Source: Phymorhynchus buccinoides (Eukaryota; Mollusca; Gastropoda; Neogastropoda; Raphitomidae). From it: a stretch of 64,000 nt of DNA. Of this stretch, positions 29,001 to 42,000 are shown piece by piece. The stretch is from the NCBI GenBank assembly GCA_017654935.2, contig CM065684.1:59157915-59221914 (forward strand), in the 5' to 3' direction. Under the pieces are notes generated by a model. That model ran no database searches and was not told the DNA's origin. It was given only the letters and a program-made list of their open reading frames with translations. The translations under genes and the position numbers were made by a program. Numbering within the stretch: the stretch's first letter is position 1; each line of letters opens with the position of its first letter.

Positions 29001-32000
29001 GAGCTAGAGGAAGAAGAAGCTTGAGGTGTATCTGAACACCTCCCCTTATCCTCCCGAGAAGGCTTACTAGAGACCCCACTAGAGTGAGACGAAACAACAG
29101 GATCGACGGACGACATGGCGTCCGGGGGCACAAAGCACGTAAGCACAGCAACTACTTTCAAAAATTATTTAGCAAAGTAAAAACGAAAAAATAATACCCC
29201 AAAGCTATGTGCCGACAAACCTGCAGCCCCAAGGCAGAGGGGCAACCCAAAACGAGGAGGATGGCGACAATAAGAGGTAGAAAAACGAAATAAATTGAAG
29301 AGCAAGGAAGAACATGGCTGCTCCAAGTTGGAAATTTTTTTATTATGACTTGAAGTTGCCTCTCCGGAAGTGACGTAGTGAGTGGGTTCCGCGGCAGCTT
29401 AGTGGTATTGGCTGTGTAGACCAAGGGAAGTAATCTAGTCTTGTTAAGACTAGAACTTTTTGGTCTTTGGTAAATTGGCATTTGCTCCAAATTGGAAGGT
29501 ATAACTCATTCGTAGTGAAACGGTAACATGATAGAATAGATTTATTCATTTTTACAGACGTAATGTACACACTTTGGGATGCGACAGTAGAAAAACAAAG
29601 AAACAGAGAAGGGGAGAGGGAGAGAGAGGGGGAGGACACATGCAGACTTGTACAAACATTCCAATATTAATCCTAGATATATCTTCTTCACAAACATGTC
29701 CTCCGAAGTCGGAGTGTGGCTGCTCACATGGCGGGGTAATAAAAAACGGTCACGCACGTAATGTTCTCATTCTTAGCTGGTGCATTTGTACCATAGTGTT
29801 CAAGTGCTTTGGCTGTTGGGATGATCCCTGGAGTCTCTTAGCCAGGGTACGACAATAACAACAACAACAAAAAACAAGTATGGCATTCAATATTTGTGAA
29901 ACTGTAAACTTCTGATGAGAAATCCTTGGGTAAAAAGTTTTACATTAAATTCCACAACTCACTGTGCGCGCCCATCAGTCTGTTGAAGACCTCTTTCACC
30001 ACCATGGGGTTGAGCTTGATCAACTTGGGCAGGGCACTGATCACCTCCTTCTGCACATCCACACACACACAAACCAATGTACAGAGTTGGGCAGGGCACT
30101 GATCACCTCCTTCTGCACATTGACACACACACACACCAGTGTACAGTTGGGCAGGGCACTGATCACCTCCTGCACATTGACACACACACACCAGTGTACA
30201 GTTGGGCAGGGCACTGATCACCTCCTTCTGCACATTGACACACACACACACCAGTGTACAGTTGGGCAGGGCACTGATCACCTCCTTCTGCACATTGACA
30301 CACACACACACAAACCAGTGTACAGTTGGGCAGGGCACTGATCACCTCCTTCTGCACATTGACACACACACACAAACCAGTGTACAGTTGGGCAGGGCCC
30401 TGATCACCTCCTTCTGCACATTGACACACACACACCAGTGTACAGTTGGGCAGGGCACTGATCACCTCCTTCTGCACATTGACACACACAAACCAGTGTA
30501 CAGAGTTGGGCAGGGCACTGATCACCTCCTTCTGCACATTGACACACACACAAACCAGTGTACAGAGTTGGGCACTGATCACCTCCTGCACATTGACACA
30601 CACAAACCAGTGTACAGAGTTGGGCAGGGCACTGATCACCTCCTTCTGCACATTGACACACACAAACCAGTGTACAGAGTTGGGCAGGGCACTGATCACC
30701 TCCTTCTGCACATTGACACACACACAAACCAGTGTACAGAGTTGGGCAGGGCACTGATCACCTCCTTCTGCACATTGACACACACACACCAGTGTACAGT
30801 TGGGCAGGGCACTGATCACCTCCTTCTGCACATTGACACACACACAAACCAGTGTACAGAGTTGGGCAGGGCACTGATCACCTCCTTCTGCACATTGACA
30901 CACACAAACCAGTGTACAGAGTTGGGCAGGGCACTGATCACCTCCTTCTGCACATTGACACACACACAAACCAGTGTACAGAGTTGGGCAGGGCACTGAT
31001 CACCTCCTGCACATTGACACACACACAAACCAACGTACAGAGTTGGGCAGGGCACTGATCACCTCCTTCTGCACATTTGACACACACACACCAGTGTACA
31101 GTTGGGCAGGGCACTGATCACCTCCTTCTGCACATTGACACACACACAAACCAACGTACAGAGTTGGGCACTGATCACCTCCTTCTGCACATTGACACAC
31201 ACACAAACCAGTGTACAGAGTTGGGCAGGGCACTGATCACCTCCTTCTGCACATTGACACACACACAAACCAGTGTACAGAGTTGGGCACTGATCACCTC
31301 CTTCTGCACATTGACACACACAAACCAGTGTACAGTTGGGCAGGGCACTGATCACCTCCTTCTGCACATTGACACACACAAACCAGTGTACAGGGCACTG
31401 ATCACCTCCTTCTGCACATTGACACACACACAAACCCATGTACAGCCACGTAGCTTAGCAGAAAGTACACAGCACACAACAGAATCCGATAAAAGTCAAT
31501 TTATCAAACAAAAAGAGTGAAACCATTGAAAAACTGAACTGATAATACTTTTTAAAAAAGTTATAAAAGCTAGAGTACTGAAGGGGGTTGCGTACCACTT
31601 AAGGCATTATCGTAATATGACATCAATTTGTGGATCTCCAGTTCGCTATTGGAAAAGATTTAGATCACAGGCGTCTGTTAAAATGTTTCTACTTCCACTG
31701 TATCAACGCTCTGCTTTGTAACTGAAACCGTTTTCTAGAAGCAATATATATATATACACTTATATGTAACCATAGGCAACTTTCACCTCACACCAAGTGC
31801 GTAAAGGAAACCATTAGTAAAATGAGTACATTCAGATCTTACCTTCTATGAAAGTTTGTCTCTTTCGGTTAAAAAATGGTAGAAGGAAAAAATAAACGAA
31901 AAAGTTGTCATTTGGTCAAATTTTACCCCCCCCCCCAGGTTTCCTTCCTCATCAGTCACACAAAAATCGGATGCAAATAAAAAATATATAAAAAGGGTAC

Positions 32001-32544
32001 CACAGCCTCTGGCTGCGACGTGCTCTCCAGGTGGTAGCAACCCAAATTCACAGAGATGTCTCTGTGTCTATAAAGTACCAAATACAAAAACAAATAGATT
32101 TTAACCAAAACTACCCACCACATATTTATAAACGATTGCTGCTGTTTGCTACTTTTAATTAAACACAAAAACATCTATGAGTTAAAGAGAAAAGAAGTTT
32201 GCGCATTAGCATCCAACTAAAACGGAGTATAATCACTGTTTACCTTAGATAGTCCGTTGAGGACAGGGATGAGGAACCTCACATCAGGGACTCGCTTGTG
32301 GTACAGGTCACGGATTCGTTCCACCAGCTCAGGAGAGGGCACAGCTGTTAACAATAACATTGTTGCAAATACTCTAAACATAAAAAGAATCATGAAAAAA
32401 AAACCCCTCTTGCGGAAACATTTTTGGTGGAGAGTGGCACAGAGGTAACGCGTTCGACTTGTATAAAGTAAACCCGAGTTCGAACCTGGGTACAGGGGAC
32501 TTTTTCCTCTCACTTTGCACTAGGCCTTATGGTCTGAACGTGGA

Positions 32545-32575
<31 letters not shown>

Positions 32576-35500
32576 CACTTAGCACATGTTAAACCCAGTG
32601 GCAACGAAAAAGTTGTCATTTGGTCAAAAGTTACTCCCCCACCCGCCCCTTCCTTCCTCATCAGTCACCTAAAAATCGCATTAAAAAAAAAAGAGAAGGG
32701 TGGCGCGCCTCTGGCTGCGACGCGCTCTCCAGGTGGGAGCAACCCGAATTTCACAGAGACGCCTCTGTGACTATAAAGTACCTAATACCTAAAAATATAA
32801 TACCTAATACCGATAATTCATTAGGAAGTAATTAAATGTCCAAAGAATTGAATCAAAATCTATTTGTAGCCTTTACAGCATTTCCCGCTCAACTGCAAAG
32901 AAAACCAAAGGCCTGTCTTCGGCTGGAGAAAATCTGTGGTAGAGTTTCTAGAACAGAGGCAGGAGAATAGACCAGTAAGACAGAACGACAGTAGATGACA
33001 GTAAGCAATGTGAAAAGGCAGAGTCAAAGAGAGTGACAGATTAGAAGAAGTTACAAGTACAGAACTTCCAGAATGTCCCCGGGAAACCATTTGTAAGAAA
33101 CATCCCCCACCCACCCCTAACCCTAACTGAAACCGTCTGAAATGAATGGAAGGGGCAGAGGAGGGAGCTTTTCTTAACATTTGCCTGTTATTATTATAAC
33201 AATGGACAATCACCTTTGTCTGTGAGGATATGGATGACCCTCATGACCAGGGTCTCTGACCCCTTGGGGCAGTTCTCCACCAAGGTCAGCAGCTCAGGGG
33301 AGTCCATGCCCATGCCCTTCACCTGCAAAAGTTCAATCTTCAGTCATGACCGTCAGTGACAACACACAACTCCATGCCCTTCACCTGCCAACGTTCAATC
33401 TTCAGTCATGACCGTCAGTGACAACACACAACTCCATGCCCTTCACCTGCCAACGTTCAATCTTCAGTCATGACCGTCAGTGACAACACACAACTCCATG
33501 CCCTTCACCTGCCAACGTTCAATCTTCAGTCATGACCGTCAGTGACAACACACAACTCCATGCCCTTCACCTGCCAACGTTCAATCTTCAGTCATGACCG
33601 TCAGTGACAACACACAACTCCATGCCCTTCACCTGCCAACGTTCAATCTTCAGTCATGACCGTCAGTGACAACACACAAAATCTATAACGCTAGTTACAA
33701 CAGGTTTGTAATTGATGTGCATTTAACCATATAGGCCTATGTTTTGACTTCTTCTTCTTCTTTTTTGTTCGCTCAGACAGTTTCCATGACATAATGAGCG
33801 CATATGAGTCATGCTGCCATTATGCGCCTAGCTAAGAAATAGTTAGGCCCAGTATGTCTTGCCTTCGACTGGAGAAAATCTTTGTAAGAGTTTCTTCAAA
33901 AAAGGCGGGAGAATGGACCAATAAGGCAGAAAGATAGTTGGATGAAAGTAAGCAAAGGGAAAAGGCAGAGTCAAAGAGTGATAAATTGGAAGTTACAAGC
34001 ACAGAACTGAATTGAATTCAATATCAACGTTCAAAGCCTTTGCGTATCATTATACTGGCAAACAAAATCTGGACCCAAAAATCATATAAAAAAAAGAGTC
34101 AATCTGAAATGTTGGAGTTGGCCAACGTCTCAGCTGGAAAAAAGTATAAAAATAAACCGAAATATTGCTAATTTTAACAATGGTGTTGCTGTTTTTCATT
34201 TATTCTAGTCTCAATCTGAAATGTTAAGTGTTTGCCTGTCACCTAACAAGACAGTCTTCCCAACACCATAAAATGAATAACTCAAGACTCAAGACCACTT
34301 TATTATCTCATAAAGAGAAATGATGCTGTGGCACGGCATAAAATCACATACATTTAAGAAGATAATATTAAATAAACACACATAGAATGTTAAATAACAT
34401 GCAAAATGGAAGAAGGAAAAAGAAATGTTTAAAAATGACGACCATTTCTTATAACAATGCATCTGTACATCTCATAATTATACAATAGATCTAATCATAA
34501 CATGATACATCATATAAAAGCATGATATTTCAACAATAAATTCATATGCATTCCTTTCATGTGCGTACACCAAACTTTAAAACACCATTTGTAACCTTTA
34601 CATATTTTCATGTTTATTTACCTTAACCCTTTCGCCGCCAGCCATTTTTCAACAAAAAATGTCCATTAAACTTACCTGGGTAGAGAAAAAAATCTGTCTC
34701 TAATACTGGGGATTCTTCTGTGACATCTTTAAAGTAAGGCCTATCCTTACATCCCAAAATTAAGAGAATAGGGTCTTTGGATAAAAGACCCTGATTTGAT
34801 GCCTTTTAAAGACATGAGTGTTAAATCATTGTGGCGGTGAAAAGGTTAATGCACAGGACTGATGCATCCATCCCATTCACTTACCGGTGTTTCCAGCACT
34901 CTCAGGATGGTCCGCTTGATGTCTGCTGACGTGGCAGTGTACACATTGGCCAGTCTGACACACACACACACACACATGCATGCACGCACACACACATTCA
35001 AATACACTTCTGGTTATACACCAATTTGCTTACAACATACAGTGTACTCACTTCTCAGAATGATAAAAATCCAACTATACATAATCAAAATTATCACATA
35101 AGTGCTGTGTGTGTGTGCTTGCATGAAGTTGTCAATCAATCAACTTAATTATGTCCTTATACAAAAGACAAGTTTGTAAGCATGGATTTCTAAGTTCGTG
35201 GATTGAAAAAGAAGGCTTTGACCTTCGGAATCATTTCCATCCCATTAATTTTGATGTTTTGTTTGTTTTGATTTCATTACAATTTTGTAAGCATGTTTGC
35301 TTATGCATGCAACACACATGACTCTGTGCAGCACTTGCAAGTGTGCTTCATTTTGCATTCCAATCCCCACTTATAATAATAATAATAATGAGGAAAATTT
35401 ATATAGCGCCCATCCTATGTAAGCTTTACATAACAGAAATGGAATAAAAACATGAAACAAAAATCCAGTGACATGAGCAGAAAATACACATAACAATCAG

Positions 35501-38500
35501 CAACAACAACAACAACTGCTGTGACTACTACCACTACTACTACTACCACCACCACCATCACTACTACCACTACCAATACTACTATGACTACGACTACTAC
35601 TTATAATAGGCCTAATACAAGTACCGTGTTTTTCGGACTACCAGGCGATACTTTTTCCCCAGACTGAGACCCCTGCACCTTATAATGTGACTACAAAATA
35701 GTAAGAAATATAATAACAGAATCTGAATTTGGTGTAAAATGTGGGGGGTGCGCCTTATAGTCCGAAAAATACAGTATGCACTTATCCATTTACAAAGTAT
35801 TTGAACTGAAGACAAACATAATTTCATAGTTTCCAAATCAGCACAGATGCAGATCTTAACATTGTTGGGAAACCATCCATTGAATCAAACTCTTCATGAA
35901 CCCATTGCCGCTGTAAGGATACTGGGGGATCTTAAGTACAAGCAGTTCCCCCACCTTCTGGGAGTTGTCTTAGCAGCTTAATCTAATCCATCACTCTCTT
36001 TGACTCTGCCTTTCCATTTCTTACTTATAATCTATTTTTCTGCCTTACTGGCCCATTCTCTTGTCTTAAAAAAAAATCTTTCAAATAATTTCTTCCTTTG
36101 AGCTCCTCCGAAATTGGAATGTGTTGGCTGAATGCAGCGGGGAGACCGAACACATACGAATTTTACCCATTATGGCCATATGGCCCGGGATCACAGAAGA
36201 AAGAAGAAGAGTGAATCCACTGCATCAAACTCTTCATGCGATAATCTGATCCACAAAGACAACCAACAGGAGACAGCGATATACCACTCACTCGTGAATC
36301 AGGGCATGGTTGCTAGGCAACAGTCCCAGGTACAGATACAGGTGAGCCTTGATGGTGTCCTCCGACCAACCGTCCGTCACCAATGGAACAGCTGAAAACA
36401 CACCACAGAAAATACCGACGACAATTATTTCTCCCACTAAGATAATTTATTATAAAAAAAGGCTCCTATTTTTGTTGTTGATGAGGATACATTGACAAGC
36501 AATAAAAGACACCAAACGCCCTGCCCCATATGCGCCTTGTTTCAGGCCGGGAAACTCAATTCGATGACACCAAACGCCCTGCCCCATATGCGCCTTGTTT
36601 CAGGCCGGAAACTCAATTCAATGATACCAAACGCCCTGCCCCATATGTGCCTTGTTTCAGGCCGGGAAACTCAATTCGATGATACCAAACGCCCATAATA
36701 AACTATGGCAAATGTTCAACTATATTGCATGGTTTTCGTCAGGCCACTGCTATGTCACAAAAGTAGAATGATTTTCTTTTTTCCCTGTGTGCTTTAGAAA
36801 GACATGGTGAGCACACTGTACAACTCATCAAGCATTGCAAGAAAACACAGCAGCAGAAGACAACTGTAACTTGGTCATCATTTATTTCAATGGTGAACGC
36901 AATCATTTCATTTCCTTGAAACTTGCTTGGCCCCTTCACTGCCAGAGGAAAACAGAGAAATTATTGATTTCCTTGAAACTTGCTTGGCCCCTTCACTGCC
37001 AGAGGAAAACAGAGAAATTATTGATTTCCTTGAAACTTGCTTGGCCCCTTCACTGCCAGAGGAAAACAGAGAAATTATTGATTTCCTTGAAACTTGCTTG
37101 GCCCCTTCACTGCCAGAGGAAAACAGAGAAATTATTGATTTTTTTGAAACTTGCTTGGCCCCTTCACTGCCAGAGGAAAACAGAGAAATTATTGATTTCC
37201 TTGAAACTTGCTTGGCCCCTTCACAGCCAGAGGAAAACAGAGAAATTATTGATTTTTTTGAAACTTGCTTGGCCCCTTCACTGCCAGAGGAAAACAGAGA
37301 AATTATTGATTTCCTTGAAACTTGCTTGGCCCCTTCACTGCCAGAGGAAAACAGAGAAATTATTGATTTCCTTGAAACTTGCTTGGCCCCTTCACTGCCA
37401 GAGGAAAACAGAGAAATTATTGATTTCCTTGAAACTTGCTTGGCCCCTTCACTGCCAGAGGAAAACAGAGAAATTATTGATTTCCTTGAAACTTGCTTGG
37501 CCCCTTCACTGCCAGAGGAAAACAGAGAAATTATTGATTTCCTTGAAACTTGCTTGGCCCCTTCACTGCCAGAGGAAAACAGAGAAATTATTGATTTTTT
37601 TGAAACTTGCTTGGCCCCTTCACTGCCAGAGGAAAACAGAGAAATTATTGATTTTTTTAATATAACATTTAAAAGAGATCTGTTAGACTCAATCTGAGAA
37701 AATGGTATAGAGATATATCTTTCCTGTCTTGTCTAAACCAAAAACCATCATTCCAGGGCTGTGACATCAAAAGTGATAAACATCACACACTGGAGGGGGC
37801 AGGGAAGGGGTCAACTAAACCATTACATGCACAATTTGAACAGAAATGTCTGAAAGTGAAAGGCATTACATGTTGCAAATAAATTTAATGTTCTAAGCAA
37901 TTTTTTTTCAATTCAAATGTCAGGGAAAGGCTAAGTGGTTAATGTTACAGCGCTTTTCATCAGCCGCGAAGCGAAGTTGGCAATGTTTTCAGTGACGCAT
38001 GTATGCTTGTTCCTGACTGGCTGGCTATGTGTGTATGCCAACACGATAACCTTTTAGCGGAGGGACCTACGAGGCTCAAACTTTGCAAGCACATAGGTAC
38101 TTAGGATATCTAGGCCAAGCTCGAAAATGAAGGACACTGGTCAAAGGTCAAGATCACTGGAGCACAAAATATGCCATCTTGGAGGAAAATGCGCCATGCG
38201 GCTGCTGATATAGCATTCTAATGCTCTAGTACCTGATAAGTATGGGCACTGCTCCTTTAATTTATTCAAGTCGTTCCGGCCATATATGTTCGGAATTAAT
38301 AGATAGCTGTCAATTTGGTGCACTTGCTTCAAGGGAAGTAAATCTGTGTGCACACCATACCTTGGTCACTTCTAAACTCGCTTCGCTTCCTTAGACCACA
38401 ATTTTGCCTCTGACTTTGCTTTTGTAGCGGTTTGTTGTGGGGAAACCAATCAGTGTCGTTTTTTTTATATAACGTCTATATATATAAAAAAAAGTCAGAT

Positions 38501-38976
38501 CTACCATTCCCCTATGTCTAAACCTGAAGTAAAAACTCCTAATCTTCTTTCATTTCTCCTTTTGCTTATGTATGTTTTTCTTGTGTGTATGGCTGGAGTG
38601 ATTTGCGAGTTTTTTTAATAATTCAAAATCGTTGCGATGCGAATGAGTTAAGGCACAGACGTTAACTTACCATATCAAACGGTAATTAATAAATCCACGT
38701 ACCTCCCAGCCAGTTCTTGTCGAGGTCAGGTTTGTCGTTGAGCAGCATCTTGAGCTGTTTGACGGCGTAGGCCTCGATGTTGGGCTTCAGCTGCTCATTG
38801 CTGTACAGGGTCTGCACCGTCTGGATGGCAGGGTTGCGCAGCTGACACACACAGAAACAAAACGACATAAGTTTACACAGCTCAACTGATTGGGGCAGTG
38901 GGTGGGTGCCTCGTGCCTCCATGCAGGGAGCTGAGCGACCCTGCCCCCTCCACCAGTCTCCCCCCTGAGGGGATAC

Positions 38977-39032
<56 letters not shown>

Positions 39033-42000
39033 TTTTAGTACAAATAGTTCCCCCACCTCCTGGAAGTTCTGTGCTTGTAACTTCCTCTAATCTGTCAAAC
39101 TCTCTTTGACTCTGCCTTTTCCCTTTGCTTTACAGTCATCTACTATCTTTCTGCCTTACTGGTCCATTCTCCTGCCTTTGTTCTAGAAACTCTTACAAAG
39201 ATTTTCTACAGCCGAAGATGGACATGCTGGGACTAACCTTTCCTTAGTTAGGCGCATAATGGCAGCATGACGCATCTGCACTCATATGACAGGAGGGTGT
39301 CTGAACGATCAAAGAAGAACACAAATGCCGAGGATTCCTAAACAAAGATACGATTTCCAAGATCCACAAACACATTATCATCTGATAAGTGAAAGTCAGT
39401 ATGATGTCAAGTAAGCCCACCAGATTCTTAGGACACATCACAATCAGACATAGAGAAACAGAAGAACAGATGGACAGAGTTGTAAACTCAATTCACTCAC
39501 ATCAGGTACGTCGCTGGCAGTGAATGTCAGCATGATGTCAAGTAAGCCCACCAGATTCTTAGGACACATCACAATCAGACATAGAGAAACAGAAGAACAG
39601 ATGGACAGAGTTGTAAACTCAATTCACTCACATCAGGTACGTCGCTGGCAGTGAATGTCAGCATGATGTCAAGTAAGCCCACCAGATTCTTAGGACACAT
39701 CACAATCAGACATAGAGAAACAGAAGAACAGATGGACAGAGTTGTAAACTCAATTCACTCACATCAGGTACGTCGCTGGCAGTGAATGTCAGCATGATGT
39801 CAAGTAAGCCCACCAGATTCTTAGGACACATCACAATCAGACATAGAGAAACAGAAGAACAGATGGACAGAGTTGTAAACTCAATTCACTCACATCAGGT
39901 ACGTCGCTGGCAGTGAATGTCAGCATGATGTCAAGTAAGCCCACCAGATTCTTAGGACACATCACAATCAGACATAGAGAAACAGAAGAACAGATGGACA
40001 GAGTTGTAAACTCAATTCACTCACATCAGGTACGTCGCTGGCAGTGAATGTCAGCATGATGTCAAGTAAGCCCACCAGATTCTTAGGACACATCACAATC
40101 AGACATAGAGAAACAGAAGAACAGATGGACAGAGTTGTAAACTCAATTCACTCACATCAGGTACGTCGCTGGCAGTGAATGTCAGCATGATGTCAAGTAA
40201 GCCCACCAGATTCTTAGGACACATCACAATCAGACATAGAGAAACAGAAGAACAGATGGACAGAGTTGTAAACTCAATTCACTCACATCAGGTATGTCGC
40301 TGGCAGTGAATGTCAGCATGATCTCGAGGAAGCCCACTCTGTACTTGGGACGCATCACGATCAGACACAGAGAAATAGACAGACATAGAGAAATAGACAG
40401 ACAGACAGACAGAAACTGTTGTAAACCAAATTCACTCACATCAGGTACGTCGCTGGCAGTGAACGTCAGCATGATCTCGAGGAAGCCCACTCTGTACTTG
40501 GGACGCATCACGATCAGACTTCGCAAGGTCTTCATCCCGGCTTCCGCCCTGTCCTGTTTACAACACTAGCCATTAACACAGTTTTACAAAACAAATCATT
40601 TACACAATTACTACCCCACCCCCACCCCCCAAACCCACCCCAAAACAAACAACAACAACAAAAATGAAGAACAATCCACAATGACCACACACTGTTTATG
40701 GCTAAAATAAGGTACAGAAACATTACATCTATTTTTAATTACTAGAAAACGGGATGAACCCAAAACGTCGTGACCTGCGTGTTTTGTTTTGTTTTAGTTA
40801 TTAAATCTTTCTTTTTGGGCTTAAATTTTCACTCTGTTTGCATATTTTGTGAATTAGAACAAAACACAGACACACATACTTTGAATTTCTGAGCAAAATT
40901 TCACCTGAAAACAAAGAAAGAAATGCACAACTCAGATTCAAACTGAAGGACAATTTGTTTGCAAATCAAAGGGTGGAGAATGAAAATTTGCGAGAGAACA
41001 AATCAAACAGAAGAAAAAGTTTATGTGTGTTAAAGGCCAGAAAACACTATCTCTCTTTCTAGGTAAACGCTGGAAGGCATTATCAGCATTCTTCATTCCT
41101 TTGGTGAAAGCATTATTCGGCTTTTACCTGAAAAGACAGAATGACATATAGTACCTGCTGGCATTTTTCTTCTTCTTCTTCTTCGTCGATCGCTCTGACA
41201 GTTTCCTGACATCATGAGCGCAGATGCGCTATGCTGCCGTCATGCGCCTAACTAAGAAATAGTTAGACCCAGCATGTACGTCTTCGGCTGAAGAAAATCT
41301 TTTGAAGAATTTATTGAAAAAAAGTCAGGAGGTAAAAGAGAAGGAGCGTTCACCAAGGGTCTTGGTGCGGTAACGAGGGATCTGGAGGAGAGAAGTGTCA
41401 GAAGATGAGCCACAATTTCACCCACACTTTGAAGTGTCTACTCACGGCCATGAAGCAGAATCGTCGCACCATCTGCATGGCGTTGTCGGTGATGAGGGGC
41501 GCCTCCAGCACCAGGCGGTGAAACAGACTGCAACACACACAGTCAATGTCAACTCATTTTCTTTCTTTTCTCAGCAAGGCCAACACAAACTTTTTTTTCT
41601 TTCATAATAATCTCAATAATTATGCTGTGGGTATTACTCATAGTGAACTAGTAGTAATATATTGGTAAGTGTGGGGGTTGAGTTAAATCAAGTTGTTCAC
41701 AGCCGCGATAAGTACCATAAGTAGTAGTACTGGACATTCTAGAAGTCTTAAAATAGAGGTTTGACTGTATTCATATTCAGGCATGGTAGTGGGGGCAAAG
41801 TGAGTTTCGCGGAAGAATATCCAACCGATTCTGCATTTCATTTGAACGATGTCGACTCAAACTAAAATGATGAAGTTGGGCGTCAAAATGAATAAGAAGA
41901 AGTAAAAGAAGCACTAGGATCACAAATCTGGAAACGTGTGGCGTGAGCTAGGCCGCGCATGACTGCTAACTTCGGTGGGAAGTTGCTTGTTCAGTCATTC

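Larger units (their letters stand above)
23070..29541 (-). mobile_element. DIRS-type tyrosine-recombinase retrotransposon, near complete
   Basis: A 6.5-kb element in the symplekin intron between exons 29963 and 22247, transcribed in the same direction. It has inverted terminal repeats (23113-23300 and 29334-29526), an internal complementary region (23378-23479), gag, reverse transcriptase/RNase H and a tyrosine recombinase, and no integrase or LTRs. Inverted terminal repeats plus the internal complementary region are the hallmark of DIRS elements, as against Ngaro/PAT with split direct repeats. No target duplication is visible, as expected for recombinase-mediated insertion. Confidence 0.95.

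Noticed and set aside
30163..31439. Long Cys/Val/Gln-rich ORFs on both strands
   Set aside because: They are frames through the acceptor-plus-exon minisatellite and its CA/GT tract. Only the exon at 29963-30050 is coding.
30051..31440. CRISPR-like array
   Set aside because: Units vary in length, contain no unique spacers, are derived from an adjacent exon, and the genome is eukaryotic.
36835..37697. ORFs of 276 and 256 codons
   Set aside because: Both are readings of the 57-bp minisatellite. Two equally open frames on the same strand show that neither is selected.
40287..40366. Alternative symplekin exon identical to 40440-40517
   Set aside because: It has a donor but no acceptor or 5' half in place, so it is treated as an exon-edge copy.
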